In this document: piece after piece, positions 25,613-33,205 of the stretch
How the letters are laid out: the number at the start of each line of letters is the position of its first letter
Position numbering within the stretch: position 1 is the stretch's first letter
Source: Halovibrio salipaludis
GTDB taxonomy: Bacteria; Pseudomonadota; Gammaproteobacteria; Pseudomonadales; Oleiphilaceae
Reading direction: 5' to 3'
DNA: 64,000 nucleotides
Assembly (NCBI RefSeq): GCF_002286965.1
Contig: NZ_NSKD01000009.1
Location: 1-64,000, forward strand
Made by a program: the position numbers and the translations under genes
The notes under the pieces: model-generated
Seen by the model: only the letters and a program-made list of their open reading frames with translations
What the model was told of the DNA's origin: nothing
Database searches by the model: none

Positions 25613-25915
25613 TGCTTGAATCCTTTTGCTGTCTTTGTCTTGATCATGAGTGGTCTTAATGACCTGAATGGGCAATTGGTTACCTGGGTCAGTTACTAAT
25701 GACGAAGACGATTGATAGAACTAATAAAACTAAAACCGAAACAGGAACCTGCCGGAGTTCGGGGGCACGTTACCTGGGAAGGCCAGGAATTCCCGGGCAG
25801 CCGTGAGAAGCAGTTATCCCTATAAAATATGATGATGAGCTGGGATAAACGGTAGGATCACGACCAACCCTGCGCGCGGGGCTGCCCGGTTAATCCCGGC
25901 AGTGTTCTGGTGCGT
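25613..25915. other. Gap between two Rep-like genes with nested inverted repeats; possible origin
   Basis: About 300 bases without a gene. An outer 10-bp perfect inverted repeat (25793-25802 CCGGGCAGCC and 25880-25889 GGCTGCCCGG) encloses an inner 7-bp one (25814-25820 TTATCCC and 25842-25848 GGGATAA) that flanks an AT-rich core. The position between two replication-type genes makes an origin for rolling-circle or single-strand synthesis a reasonable guess. No nick-site consensus is recognised. Confidence 0.4.
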
Positions 25916-26680
25916 TCATCGCCCTGAGAGGTGGGACAGTTGCCGGAGCACTCCAAAGCGTTCGATCCACCTGAACGAGTCCATCTGGGGCATGGCGGTC
26001 AGGAACCATCCAGGGGACGTAGGGGGTGTGCGTGGCCTCAATGCGCGAATCGTCGCTTGCTGAACCTGAGCGCGGACATCCTGCTCGATCGGTTCTACGT
26101 TTTCCGGATGCACCTCGGCGATGAAGTCCTCCCTAAAGCAATCCCGCCACAGGTTGTTCCAGAGATCCTCCCGGAAGCCGGCTGGATCCTTAGAAACATC
26201 TGGCTGAAGTAGCAGAACGCACTCGAATCGAGGGTGAGCGACCTTGGTGTCGCTGAAGCCCTGGTCCACCCGTAAGACACGTAGAGCACCCTGGACACGA
26301 CGTTTCCAGAACCGCCTACGGGTCATGCGCCGGAAAGCGACCTTCATGGCCTCCAGACATTCGCTGAGCTCGGTCACCTGGCAGTCACGCACAGAGAAAG
26401 TAACGACAACCCACTGGCTGTCGCCTTGCCAAGGCTCCTCCCGGAACATGCAGTCCATCTGGTGCCCGTGGTCATAGGCCTTCTGGTGCTGACAGATGGG
26501 GCAGTGGGGGTGATGGCAACCTTGCTGGCTGGTGTCTCTGGTCCGAAGCGCACAGTTGTGGATCTGCGCAGCGTCCTTTCGGGTCCAGGGATCCTGAAAG
26601 AGGTGTTCAGCGAGTTGCAGCGCGGCGGCTTTAACGTTCTGGGGCGTGGATACATCCCTCGTTTCTTGAATGACAGTCAT
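25916..26680 (-). CDS. Rep_1-like rolling-circle replication protein, altered HUH motif
   Basis: 254 residues from the ATG at 26680 (GGGAG seven bases upstream). The layout follows plasmid Rep_1 (PF01446-type) initiators: an N-terminal zinc-like cluster (CALRTRDTSQQGCHHPHCPIC), a strand WVVVTFSV, the helix MKVAFRRMTRRRFWKRRVQG and the strand ALRVLRVDQGFS. At the metal-binding motif, where functional proteins have HPHFHVL, this one has HPRFECVL: two positions that normally carry His are Arg and Glu. A catalytic Tyr in the usual downstream helix is not obvious. It may be an inactive or divergent initiator, or a DNA-binding regulator. Alternative: a related single-strand-phage protein. Confidence 0.65.
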   Translation of the reverse strand: MTVIQETRDVSTPQNVKAAALQLAEHLFQDPWTRKDAAQIHNCALRTRDTSQQGCHHPHCPICQHQKAYDHGHQMDCMFREEPWQGDSQWVVVTFSVRDCQVTELSECLEAMKVAFRRMTRRRFWKRRVQGALRVLRVDQGFSDTKVAHPRFECVLLLQPDVSKDPAGFREDLWNNLWRDCFREDFIAEVHPENVEPIEQDVRAQVQQATIRALRPRTPPTSPGWFLTAMPQMDSFRWIERFGVLRQLSHLSGR

Positions 26681-26845
26681 CGTGATAACTCCCACGGCAA
26701 TAGTTGGGCGCAGGTGTGACGGACATGCGGATGCAGCTGCCTGTGGTAGGGCCACGGCAGGGTGTGCGGGAATGTCCGCGATCGTGTGTCGTCACACGGC
26801 GTTAATCGGGTCTCCGGAACGGAGACGAGCTAGAAAGGCTGTGAA

Positions 26846-27067
26846 TTAGCCGGTTGAGTGGAGTGGGGTTGCTGGGGTGCTGATGGTGGCGTCTCGCTCT
26901 TCGATGCGGGCGAGGACCCAGTCTTCAACTTCCTGTTCCACCCAGCCAACCGAACGCCCGCCCAGTGGCACGGGCTGGGGAAAGGTGCCTGCCTCGACGT
27001 ACTTATAGACGGTGGAGCGCGCCAGGCCGGTAAGCGCCATGACTTCGCGCAATCTGATGATCCGCAT
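26846..27067 (-). CDS. AlpA-family DNA-binding protein (excisionase/regulator)
   Basis: 73 residues. The MerR-like helix-turn-helix is plain: RLREVMALTGLARSTVYKYV, followed by the wing FPQPVPLGGRSVGW and the helix VEQEVEDWVLARIEERD. AlpA proteins regulate integrase genes or act as excisionases in P4-like islands. The AGGAG site lies 6 bases before the ATG. It sits just downstream of the winged-helix gene on the same strand, in an operon-like order. It most probably controls excision of the element or of its integrase. Confidence 0.92.
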   Translation of the reverse strand: MRIIRLREVMALTGLARSTVYKYVEAGTFPQPVPLGGRSVGWVEQEVEDWVLARIEERDATISTPATPLHSTG

Positions 27068-27091
27068 GAGGGTCTCCTATGGTTAGTCCGC

Positions 27092-28357
27092 TCATGGGAT
27101 CGGGGGGAGCTGTTGTCGATGATGGTAACGGTTGGTGTGTGTAACCCTCTCAAGTCTGAGTGTTGGTCGCTTTAAGTGGCCGGATGGCAGTATTCGATAA
27201 TGGGAATCAGGTGAGTCACGCTTTGTTCGTTCAAGTTCGCTGCGCTTTTTCAGGCATGTGTCCGCCAAATGATGTGCGAGCTCTTCGAGATCAGCACAGA
27301 GGCGGTAGAACATCCGGGTGTGCGTCGAGTCTACTTTGGCTGCCGAGTAGGCTGGTCCAAGGAGTGTCTCGATAAACTCATTGGCTGCAACATCTTGCTG
27401 CTCGCGCCAGAGGCCTTTCGGCATGATGGATAGGGGATTTCCAATAAGCTTTGCGGCGTGACGTTCTATGGCCGCCTGGAGGTAGCGTTTTGACGGCTCA
27501 TGATTTAATGCATCGCCTGCGTTTTCTTCCCAAGACTCCGGGCTGATCGCAGAAACTTTACGCGGTATAGGGTCTTCCTTGGCTGCTTTTTCTGCGGAGC
27601 TCAATCTGTCGTCAGGACCGGGCGCGCCACGCCTTTTAAGGATCTGATCAATCTCGGGTTGTTCAATTGCTCTACCTTTTATCGGAAGTGGGTGACTTTC
27701 CATTCCTGCGCCGGTAAGCACAGGGTGTTCCAGATTCAGGTAGTGAATGGAATTTGCTTGCCCAAGGAAACTGCCTGCTAACAGGCCAGGGATGTTTTCT
27801 GCTATGACCCCCGCTGTCTTCAGTTGTCGGAGACGCCTCGATATCTGGGCCTTAGGTATGCCTGTCAGCTTGCTCAAGTCGGAATGACTACTCTGAGCGA
27901 CCACCCCGGTGTCGTCCGACTCGGCAAGCAAGGCGAGAGTAAGCATTAAAAGTGAGTTCTTTAACGGGAAGCTGTTGGGCTCCATCAGCCTGGATTCGAT
28001 CAAATTGAAGCAAATCGCATTCAGGCAGCTTTTGCGTGTTCGTAAAAGCGTTTCCCCATCATCCCAACTACGGGGAACCACAGCTCTGAATTTTCTCGGC
28101 CTACCAACTCTCCCCTGATCAAAAACGGCCTCGACGATCCCTGACTCTTCAAGCTTCCTGAAGCAGCTGAAGGCTAATTCTTTACTGAACCCCAGCCTCT
28201 TCGCGAGCTGAGGTGCGGAATCTGTGAGTACATTCCAGCGGGAGATCTCCAGTCTCGGCTCCAACATGCCCACAACCAATATGAGTAGCAGTTTTTCGTC
28301 AGCTTTAAGAAATGGAATTCTCGAATGAATTACTGAGATTCTTGGGTTTATGATCAT
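27092..28357 (-). CDS. Double winged-helix DNA-binding protein of the element
   Basis: 421 residues. At least two winged-helix domains can be seen: the first at about 10-100 (LTDSAPQLAKRLGFSKELAF, FRKLEESGIVEAV), the second at about 130-205 (SDLSKLTGIPKAQISRRLRQ, LKTAGVIAENIPG). The C-terminal half is charged, largely helical and probably flexible. Two winged helices are typical of iteron-binding replication initiators, but also of paired MarR-like regulators; I cannot decide. Four TAAACG copies lie directly upstream, so autoregulation or iteron binding is plausible. I do not recognise a named family. Confidence 0.65.
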   Translation of the reverse strand: MIINPRISVIHSRIPFLKADEKLLLILVVGMLEPRLEISRWNVLTDSAPQLAKRLGFSKELAFSCFRKLEESGIVEAVFDQGRVGRPRKFRAVVPRSWDDGETLLRTRKSCLNAICFNLIESRLMEPNSFPLKNSLLMLTLALLAESDDTGVVAQSSHSDLSKLTGIPKAQISRRLRQLKTAGVIAENIPGLLAGSFLGQANSIHYLNLEHPVLTGAGMESHPLPIKGRAIEQPEIDQILKRRGAPGPDDRLSSAEKAAKEDPIPRKVSAISPESWEENAGDALNHEPSKRYLQAAIERHAAKLIGNPLSIMPKGLWREQQDVAANEFIETLLGPAYSAAKVDSTHTRMFYRLCADLEELAHHLADTCLKKRSELERTKRDSPDSHYRILPSGHLKRPTLRLERVTHTNRYHHRQQLPPIP

Positions 28358-28613
28358 TGCTCTACTCTTAAAATCCAGAATAAACGAAAAACATATTTTG
28401 CACTACTGCTAAAAAACGGACTAAACGATAGTATAAACGTGGTAAGTTCATTTTTACTTGGTGTTTTACACGAAATTAAAGTGTTATCGCGTTGTCATGA
28501 TTTTGTTTTTAATGTGTATGAGCTACGTTTAAATGACGTGATAATTTCGTTATTGGCTCGCTATTAAGGTGTGGTATGCATCTAGTAGTGTGCGTCGTAT
28601 TTGTGGAGGGAAG
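28358..28613. promoter_or_regulatory. AT-rich divergent control region with TAAACG repeats
   Basis: This gap between divergent genes is far richer in A and T than its surroundings. It contains three TAAACG copies on the plus strand (28381-28386, 28422-28427, 28434-28439, the last two 12 bases apart) and one inverted copy (CGTTTA, 28526-28531). They may be operators or iterons for the winged-helix protein encoded to the left. Both neighbouring genes must be transcribed from here. Confidence 0.55.
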
Positions 28614-29243
28614 ATGAATCCGCAGGGCTATGGTTACCCTTATGGGAATGGCGTTCCGGTAAACCGGTTGATTGGAGATTCAAATCCTGCTGACCGCTTT
28701 AAGGTGAACGAGTGGCTTGAGGGAGCTGACAAGGCGCAGTGTCAGTGGGCAATTAACTATCTTTGGGGAAAGGTGAGCGACAGGACGCCCGATGCGCATT
28801 TCCTGGATTGGTCAGAGCAGCAGTATCCGGCTCTCGTGGAGTGGCTTCTCTGTGGTGAGGGAAACCAATTTGACGGCATTTGGTTTCCGTTCACAGTGAA
28901 TTTAATACGGCGTGATGGTGCGACGCTGTTTGCTAAAGCCAGGAATGCTTGGAATCAGAAGGTCAACCGTGAACGTAAGGCTGCGGAGGCCGCTTCCACG
29001 GTGGTCCTAGATCCCAAGACGAAACAGAAGCTACACAAGCTGGCATCAGAGCATGGGGTTAGTGAGGAGGAGTACCTCTCGATATTGGTGGATCTGGTTT
29101 CAGAGCGGCGTAATGCGAACAAAAACATCGCGCAGCAGCGGAAGAAGATTAAGCGCGCAGTTATTGGTTCGGATATTGGATTCTCGGATGTGGTCGAGGA
29201 GGATAAAAAAGAGGGGATACAGGGTTATACGGGTGCCCTCTAG
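28614..29243 (+). CDS. Orphan element protein, unknown function
   Basis: 209 residues from the ATG at 28614, which has GGAGGGAAG directly upstream; a GTG-type start 15 codons earlier is less likely. The N terminus is Gly/Pro/Tyr-rich (MNPQGYGYPYGNG), then a Trp-rich central domain (CQWAINYLWGKVSD, HFLDWSEQQYPALVEWLLCG). The C-terminal segment LDPKTKQKLHKLASEHGVSEEEYLS looks like a ribbon-helix-helix or KfrA-like helix, so DNA binding is possible. It is read rightward, opposite to most genes of the element. I recognise no family. Confidence 0.6.
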   Translation: MNPQGYGYPYGNGVPVNRLIGDSNPADRFKVNEWLEGADKAQCQWAINYLWGKVSDRTPDAHFLDWSEQQYPALVEWLLCGEGNQFDGIWFPFTVNLIRRDGATLFAKARNAWNQKVNRERKAAEAASTVVLDPKTKQKLHKLASEHGVSEEEYLSILVDLVSERRNANKNIAQQRKKIKRAVIGSDIGFSDVVEEDKKEGIQGYTGAL

Positions 29244-29307
29244 TAGGTCGCACATCGAGGTTAACCCTGTGTTTCTTGGGTGGCAGTAGTGAGTCTGTGC
29301 CGACAGG

Positions 29308-30510
29308 TCAGAGGGTGAGTTCGCGTAATTCGTCCAGATAATCCGCCCACCTCTGCATCATCTCGCGTCTCTCGTCGAGAAACTCGGTCCGGTTATACGC
29401 TCGCCCATGCATGTCGGCTACCCGGTGACCGAGTTGCATCTCTATCAAGTGCACGGGGTAGTTGAGTTCTTCCTGTAGTAGGGTTCGGGCCATAGCCCGG
29501 AAGCCGTGTGCTGTAAAACGGCCGGCGTAGCCCATTCGGTCCAGCGCCTTCTTGATGGCGACGTTACTCATAGGGCGTTTGGCATCTCTGGCGTTAGGGA
29601 ATACATAGGCGCTGCGGTGTTGTGTGATCGGCTGAATGCCCTCCAATATCGCCAGAGCCTGTCTGGAGAGTGGGACGATCAGAGGGAGTCCGTTCTTCGT
29701 TTTGGGGATCTCCCATTGCCTGCGCTCAAAGTTGATGTGATCCCATTGCATTTTGCGGGTGTCGCCCGGGCGGGTGAAGACTAGCGGCGATAGCTTTAGA
29801 GCACTGCTGGCGGCAACTTGACCTTGGTATGCCCTGATGTCTTGGAGGAGCTCTGCCACCTCGGTGGGTGTGGTGAGTGACGGTTGATGCTTTACCTTGG
29901 AGGCAGGGAGGTAGCCAGTCAGGTCGCGCGTTACATCGAACTGGGCTTTGTGGGTCGCGACCGCATAACGGAAGACCAGGCTGATAACGTTTTTGACGCG
30001 GTGGGCGGTCTCCAGGTGGCCGCGCTTTGCGATCTTATCCAGTACTTCACGGACGTGGGGTGGCTGGATGTCGTTAATCGGGCGTTTGGCAAGGTCGGGG
30101 AACGTGTAAAGCTCCAGCCGACGCCAGTTGCGCACGGCGTGGGACTCTGAAACTTCCAGGGCGTGTTTCTGGTCGTACCATTCCTTCGCGACAGTGCTGA
30201 AGGTGTTCTCGCTGTCCTCCTTTCGCTGGTCAGTTTGGAGTTGACGATCAGCGGCGGGGTCCGTCCCTTGGGCAAGCAGTCTTTTCGCGGTGTCACGAGC
30301 TTGCCGGGCGTCGGCGAGACTGGTGTGTGGGTAACTGCCCAATGACAGGGTGCGCTCGTTACCCGCAAAACGGTACCGCAACCACCAGTACTTGGCGTCG
30401 CCTTTGACGACGAGGGTCAATCCGCCGCCATCAGCGAGTTTCCGTATCTTCCCGTCACACTTGGCGTTTTTAACCTGGCTGGCGGTGAGCTTGTTGAGCT
30501 GGCGAGACAT
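29308..30510 (-). CDS. int: Tyrosine-recombinase integrase, P4 type
   Basis: 400 residues. The N-terminal DUF4102 arm-binding domain (about 1-90: LTASQVKNAKCDGKIRKLAD) is followed by a SAM-like core-binding domain (about 105-185) and the catalytic domain. The catalytic set is visible: Arg in FTRPGDTRKMQW, His-x-x-Arg in HGFRAMARTLL, the LGH box (QLGHRVADMHGRAY) and the nucleophile Tyr in AYNRTEFLDERR. It inserts the element into the 3' end of ssrA, whose end is 177 bases away. Three GTGGGTAAC arm-type repeats precede the gene. All key residues are present, so it may be active. Confidence 0.96.
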   Translation of the reverse strand: MSRQLNKLTASQVKNAKCDGKIRKLADGGGLTLVVKGDAKYWWLRYRFAGNERTLSLGSYPHTSLADARQARDTAKRLLAQGTDPAADRQLQTDQRKEDSENTFSTVAKEWYDQKHALEVSESHAVRNWRRLELYTFPDLAKRPINDIQPPHVREVLDKIAKRGHLETAHRVKNVISLVFRYAVATHKAQFDVTRDLTGYLPASKVKHQPSLTTPTEVAELLQDIRAYQGQVAASSALKLSPLVFTRPGDTRKMQWDHINFERRQWEIPKTKNGLPLIVPLSRQALAILEGIQPITQHRSAYVFPNARDAKRPMSNVAIKKALDRMGYAGRFTAHGFRAMARTLLQEELNYPVHLIEMQLGHRVADMHGRAYNRTEFLDERREMMQRWADYLDELRELTL

Positions 30511-30523
30511 GGGCGATCCATTT

Positions 30524-30572
30524 GTGGGTAACAGCGAGGTGCGAATGCCGCGTTACCCACAATGTTACCCAC
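30524..30572. repeat. Integrase arm-type repeats GTGGGTAAC (three copies)
   Basis: GTGGGTAAC occurs at 30524-30532, and its complement GTTACCCAC at 30552-30560 and 30564-30572, the latter two 12 bases apart. They lie between the integrase start and ssrA. Repeats of this type next to P4-type integrase genes serve as arm sites bound by the DUF4102 domain. They may also repress the integrase promoter. Confidence 0.6.
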
Positions 30573-30616
30573 ACCTGAGCGTGGACCTCAATGGATCCCG
30601 ATGAATGCTCTAGACA

Positions 30617-30640
30617 TAAAAAAGCCCCGTTTCCGGGGCT
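30617..30640 (-). terminator. Intrinsic terminator of ssrA
   Basis: Read leftward, a 7-bp GC stem (30634-30640 with 30623-30629) with a 4-nt loop is followed by a T run (30622 down to 30618). It lies about 47 bases beyond the tmRNA 3' end. Since the integrated element begins at that 3' end, this terminator may belong to the element and replace the one ssrA lost. Confidence 0.75.
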
Positions 30641-30686
30641 TTGGGGCGTTTCAGTAGACTTCGGTGGATCTCCTGAAACTGTTGGT

Positions 30687-31049
30687 TGGTGGAGACGGCG
30701 GGAGTTGAACCCGCGTCCGCCGGTACTCCGCCCTTGGCTCTACATGCTTAGGTTCCTTCTATTCTTTTAACCCCAAGCGACCCGAAGGTCAGGGTGCAAG
30801 GGGCGAGCTTACTAGAGTTTAACCGTTACGCTGCAAGCGTCACGCAACGGCGATCCTATCTGATATGACTGCCTGTGATACGCGGGGGACAGGCACCCCG
30901 GTCAGGCAGGCACTAGCGGTTTTTACGCCGCGAGTGCGTAGTTGTCGTCGTTTGCGACTATTTTAAAGCAGCTTTGATTTTTCGAGACTCGCTGCCGTCT
31001 CGGCATGCACCTCGGGTTTTGTCACCGGCGTCGAATCCGGATCGTCCCC
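30687..31049 (-). ncRNA. ssrA: tmRNA (transfer-messenger RNA)
   Basis: tmRNA rescues stalled ribosomes and tags the unfinished protein for proteolysis. The RNA is 363 nt, like that of E. coli. The 5' end GGGGACGAUCCGGAUUCGAC and the 3' end, whose last bases are CGUCUCCACCA, form the alanyl-tRNA-like acceptor stem. The conserved AGGUGCAUGCCGAG follows the 5' domain. The tag frame starts after AAUAGUC and encodes ANDDNYALAA before a stop (30928-30957). The TTCAACTCCCGCC T-arm near the 3' end is intact. smpB, encoding its partner, lies 1.5 kb upstream. The first 87 nt overlap the end of the wax ester synthase frame on the same strand. Confidence 0.97.
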
Positions 31050-32486
31050 GTACCTTTCAGTATAGGGGCGGCCCAGTTTGGACTCAAGGGGAATCCTGTT
31101 TTCCAGCGCCAGATCGCGGAGCTGGTGGAAGGAATCCGCGAAGGCCGTCGCAAGGCGTTCCGGCGAATCCATCAGCTGGCGGTCGCTGATCACGCCGAAC
31201 TGCACCTGCCCGGCGTAGCTGAAGATGCTCAGGCCGATGCCCACATCGCCGGTCTGGGGAACCCAGAACATGGGGGTACGCAGGCGGCAGCCGCACAGGT
31301 GCAGTGGCTGGTCCGGGCCGGGCACGTTGGTCAGCACGGCGGAGGCGCGGCGGCTGAGAAGTTCCAGGGCCCGGCGCTCCATCAGGTCCGGGCCACGCCC
31401 GAGTATGTCCAGAAGCCCGTAGGAGACCTGGGCTTGGTAGGAGCGTTTGATGTCGTCCATGTGGCGCTGGACCGTCTCGAAGCGTTCCCATGGGCACAGG
31501 GTCTGTACCGGCAGTGGCACAAGCACCAGACCGAACTGGTTGCCGAGGCGGGTAATGGGCTGGTCCAGTGGCCGCAGGTTGAACGGCACGGCTACGTGGA
31601 TGCCGGCCTCGGGCAGAGGTGTCGCGCTCTGCTGGATGTGCGCCTGGACTGCGCCGGTGGCGGCGGCAAGCAGCACATCGTTGACCGTTCCGTTGAGGGC
31701 TCTGGCCGTGGCCTTCACCTCTCCCAGATCCAGCGGCTCGGACCAGGCGACCTGCTTGCGGCCGCACTGGGGGCCTTTGAGTCCTGTGGGAGGATCCGGT
31801 GGGCTGAAGGCCACCTTGAACAGGTCCCGCCCCACGAACAGGCATTCCCGCCCCAGGCGCACCAGGTAGGCCGGGTCCTCGCGCATGGTGCGCCAGGTCT
31901 GTCGGGCCTGCCAGCGGGCAAGGCGCAGATTGCGACGTGCCCGGAACAGTGTCTGGCGCCACTCCGGTGAATCTTTCCGTGCCCGTTTGCGGCGCTTGGC
32001 GCTCTTCCGGCTGCTGTCGGTGTCGTCCTGCTCATCGGTCAGCGAGAGCAGGACCCGCACCAGCGAAATGCCGTCCGCGATGCAGTGGTGGATGCGTACG
32101 ATCAGCGCGCAGCCACCCTGGTAGTTATCAACGTAATGGATCTGCCAGAGCGGGTGGTTGAAGTCCAGTGGCGTGCTGTTGAGATCGCTGGCCAGCTGCT
32201 GCAGCGCAGCCTGGTCAGCGTTGCCGGGAAGGGCGGTGATGTGGAAGTGGTTGTCGAGATCGAACCACGGATCCTCTTCCCAGTAACAGCGGTCATTCTG
32301 GCAGACCACCCGCTGGCGGAAGCGCTCAAAGCGCAGGAATCGTTCTTCAAGCAGGTTGCGGAACGCCCTGATATCAATGGGCTCGTCGAAGACGAGCACG
32401 GCACCGATCATCATCGGACTTTCAGGCGACTCCATCCGCAACCAGGCGGTATCGACCGAGGACATGGCTGTGCGTTGGGCAGACAT
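30963..32486 (-). CDS. Wax ester synthase / diacylglycerol acyltransferase (WS/DGAT)
   Basis: WS/DGAT enzymes join acyl-CoA to fatty alcohol or diacylglycerol to make storage lipid. The active-site HHxxxDG is intact in IHHCIADGISLVRVL (near residue 133). Other family features are PLWQIHYVDNY, NDVLLAAATGAVQ and the N-terminal MSSVDTAWLRMESPESPMM. A Lys/Arg-rich linker (SAKRRKRARKD) follows the active-site region. It has 507 residues, longer than the usual 450-480. The last 28 codons lie inside ssrA, so the tail (after YTERYGDD) is tmRNA sequence read as protein and is probably not part of the ancestral enzyme. GGAGG lies just before the ATG at 32486. Confidence 0.92.
   Translation of the reverse strand: MSAQRTAMSSVDTAWLRMESPESPMMIGAVLVFDEPIDIRAFRNLLEERFLRFERFRQRVVCQNDRCYWEEDPWFDLDNHFHITALPGNADQAALQQLASDLNSTPLDFNHPLWQIHYVDNYQGGCALIVRIHHCIADGISLVRVLLSLTDEQDDTDSSRKSAKRRKRARKDSPEWRQTLFRARRNLRLARWQARQTWRTMREDPAYLVRLGRECLFVGRDLFKVAFSPPDPPTGLKGPQCGRKQVAWSEPLDLGEVKATARALNGTVNDVLLAAATGAVQAHIQQSATPLPEAGIHVAVPFNLRPLDQPITRLGNQFGLVLVPLPVQTLCPWERFETVQRHMDDIKRSYQAQVSYGLLDILGRGPDLMERRALELLSRRASAVLTNVPGPDQPLHLCGCRLRTPMFWVPQTGDVGIGLSIFSYAGQVQFGVISDRQLMDSPERLATAFADSFHQLRDLALENRIPLESKLGRPYTERYGDDPDSTPVTKPEVHAETAASLEKSKLL
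31059..31087 (-). promoter_or_regulatory. Sigma-70 promoter of ssrA inside the wax synthase gene
   Basis: Read leftward: -35 TTGAGT (31087-31082), exactly 17 bases, then -10 TATACT (31064-31059). Transcription would begin about 3 bases ahead of the mature 5' end (31049), as expected for a precursor trimmed by RNase P. The promoter lies wholly within the coding sequence of the upstream gene. Confidence 0.8.
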
Positions 32487-32571
32487 GATCCCTCCCTGGT
32501 TGCAGTCATGTTGGGGTGATGGTCAACCAGTATACTGCGGTGCGGAAGCAGTTCAAATGATCATTTACTGA

Positions 32572-33054
32572 TCAGCGCAGCGTATCCCGGAGAATGCGCT
32601 GTTTCTGGCGGTTCCAGTCACGCTCCTTCTCGGTGTGGCGCTTGTCGTACTGTTTCTTGCCCTTTGCCAGTGCGATCTCGCACTTGACCAGGTTCTTTTT
32701 CCAGTACAGCGCCAGTGGTACGCAGGTGTGGCCTGTCTGTTGGGTTTTGCCGATCAGTGTGGCCAGCTCGCGCCGGTGGAGAAGCAGTTTGCGCGTGCGC
32801 GTCGGATCCGGGTTGATGTGGGTGGATACGGACGGCAGAGGCGGAAAGTGAGCGCCCAGCAGCCATGCCTCCTCGTCCTTGATCAGGACATAGGCATCGG
32901 TGATCTGGGCCTTGCCCGCACGTAGTGCCTTGACCTCCCAGCCGTGGAGCTGGAGGCCCGCCTCGAACTTCTGTTCGATGTGGAATTCGTGCCGCGCCTT
33001 CTTGTTGAGCGCGATGGTGCTGCCGCCCTTGGCGGGCTTTTTCTTCTGAGCCAT
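32572..33054 (-). CDS. smpB: SsrA-binding protein SmpB
   Basis: 160 residues. SmpB binds tmRNA and occupies the decoding centre of stalled ribosomes. Family signatures include [39 protein letters not shown] and the basic C-terminal tail [21 protein letters not shown] start at ATG 33054 ([11 protein letters not shown]), the usual N terminus; an upstream ATG would add 19 proline-rich residues. It lies 86 bases upstream of the wax synthase gene on the same strand as ssrA, so both trans-translation components sit close together. Confidence 0.97.
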   Translation of the reverse strand: MAQKKKPAKGGSTIALNKKARHEFHIEQKFEAGLQLHGWEVKALRAGKAQITDAYVLIKDEEAWLLGAHFPPLPSVSTHINPDPTRTRKLLLHRRELATLIGKTQQTGHTCVPLALYWKKNLVKCEIALAKGKKQYDKRHTEKERDWNRQKQRILRDTLR

Positions 33055-33205
33055 GGGAATCATCCGGCCTGGCGGAGTGGGTGTTTCTGCAAACGGCGTA
33101 TTGTAGCCCATAGGGCCTGCCTCTGGGCAAAGTCTGCGGAGTCGCGGCTGAATAAGGCGGCTACACTGGGCTATAATCCGCCCTCATCCGATCGGGAGCC
33201 TGTTC

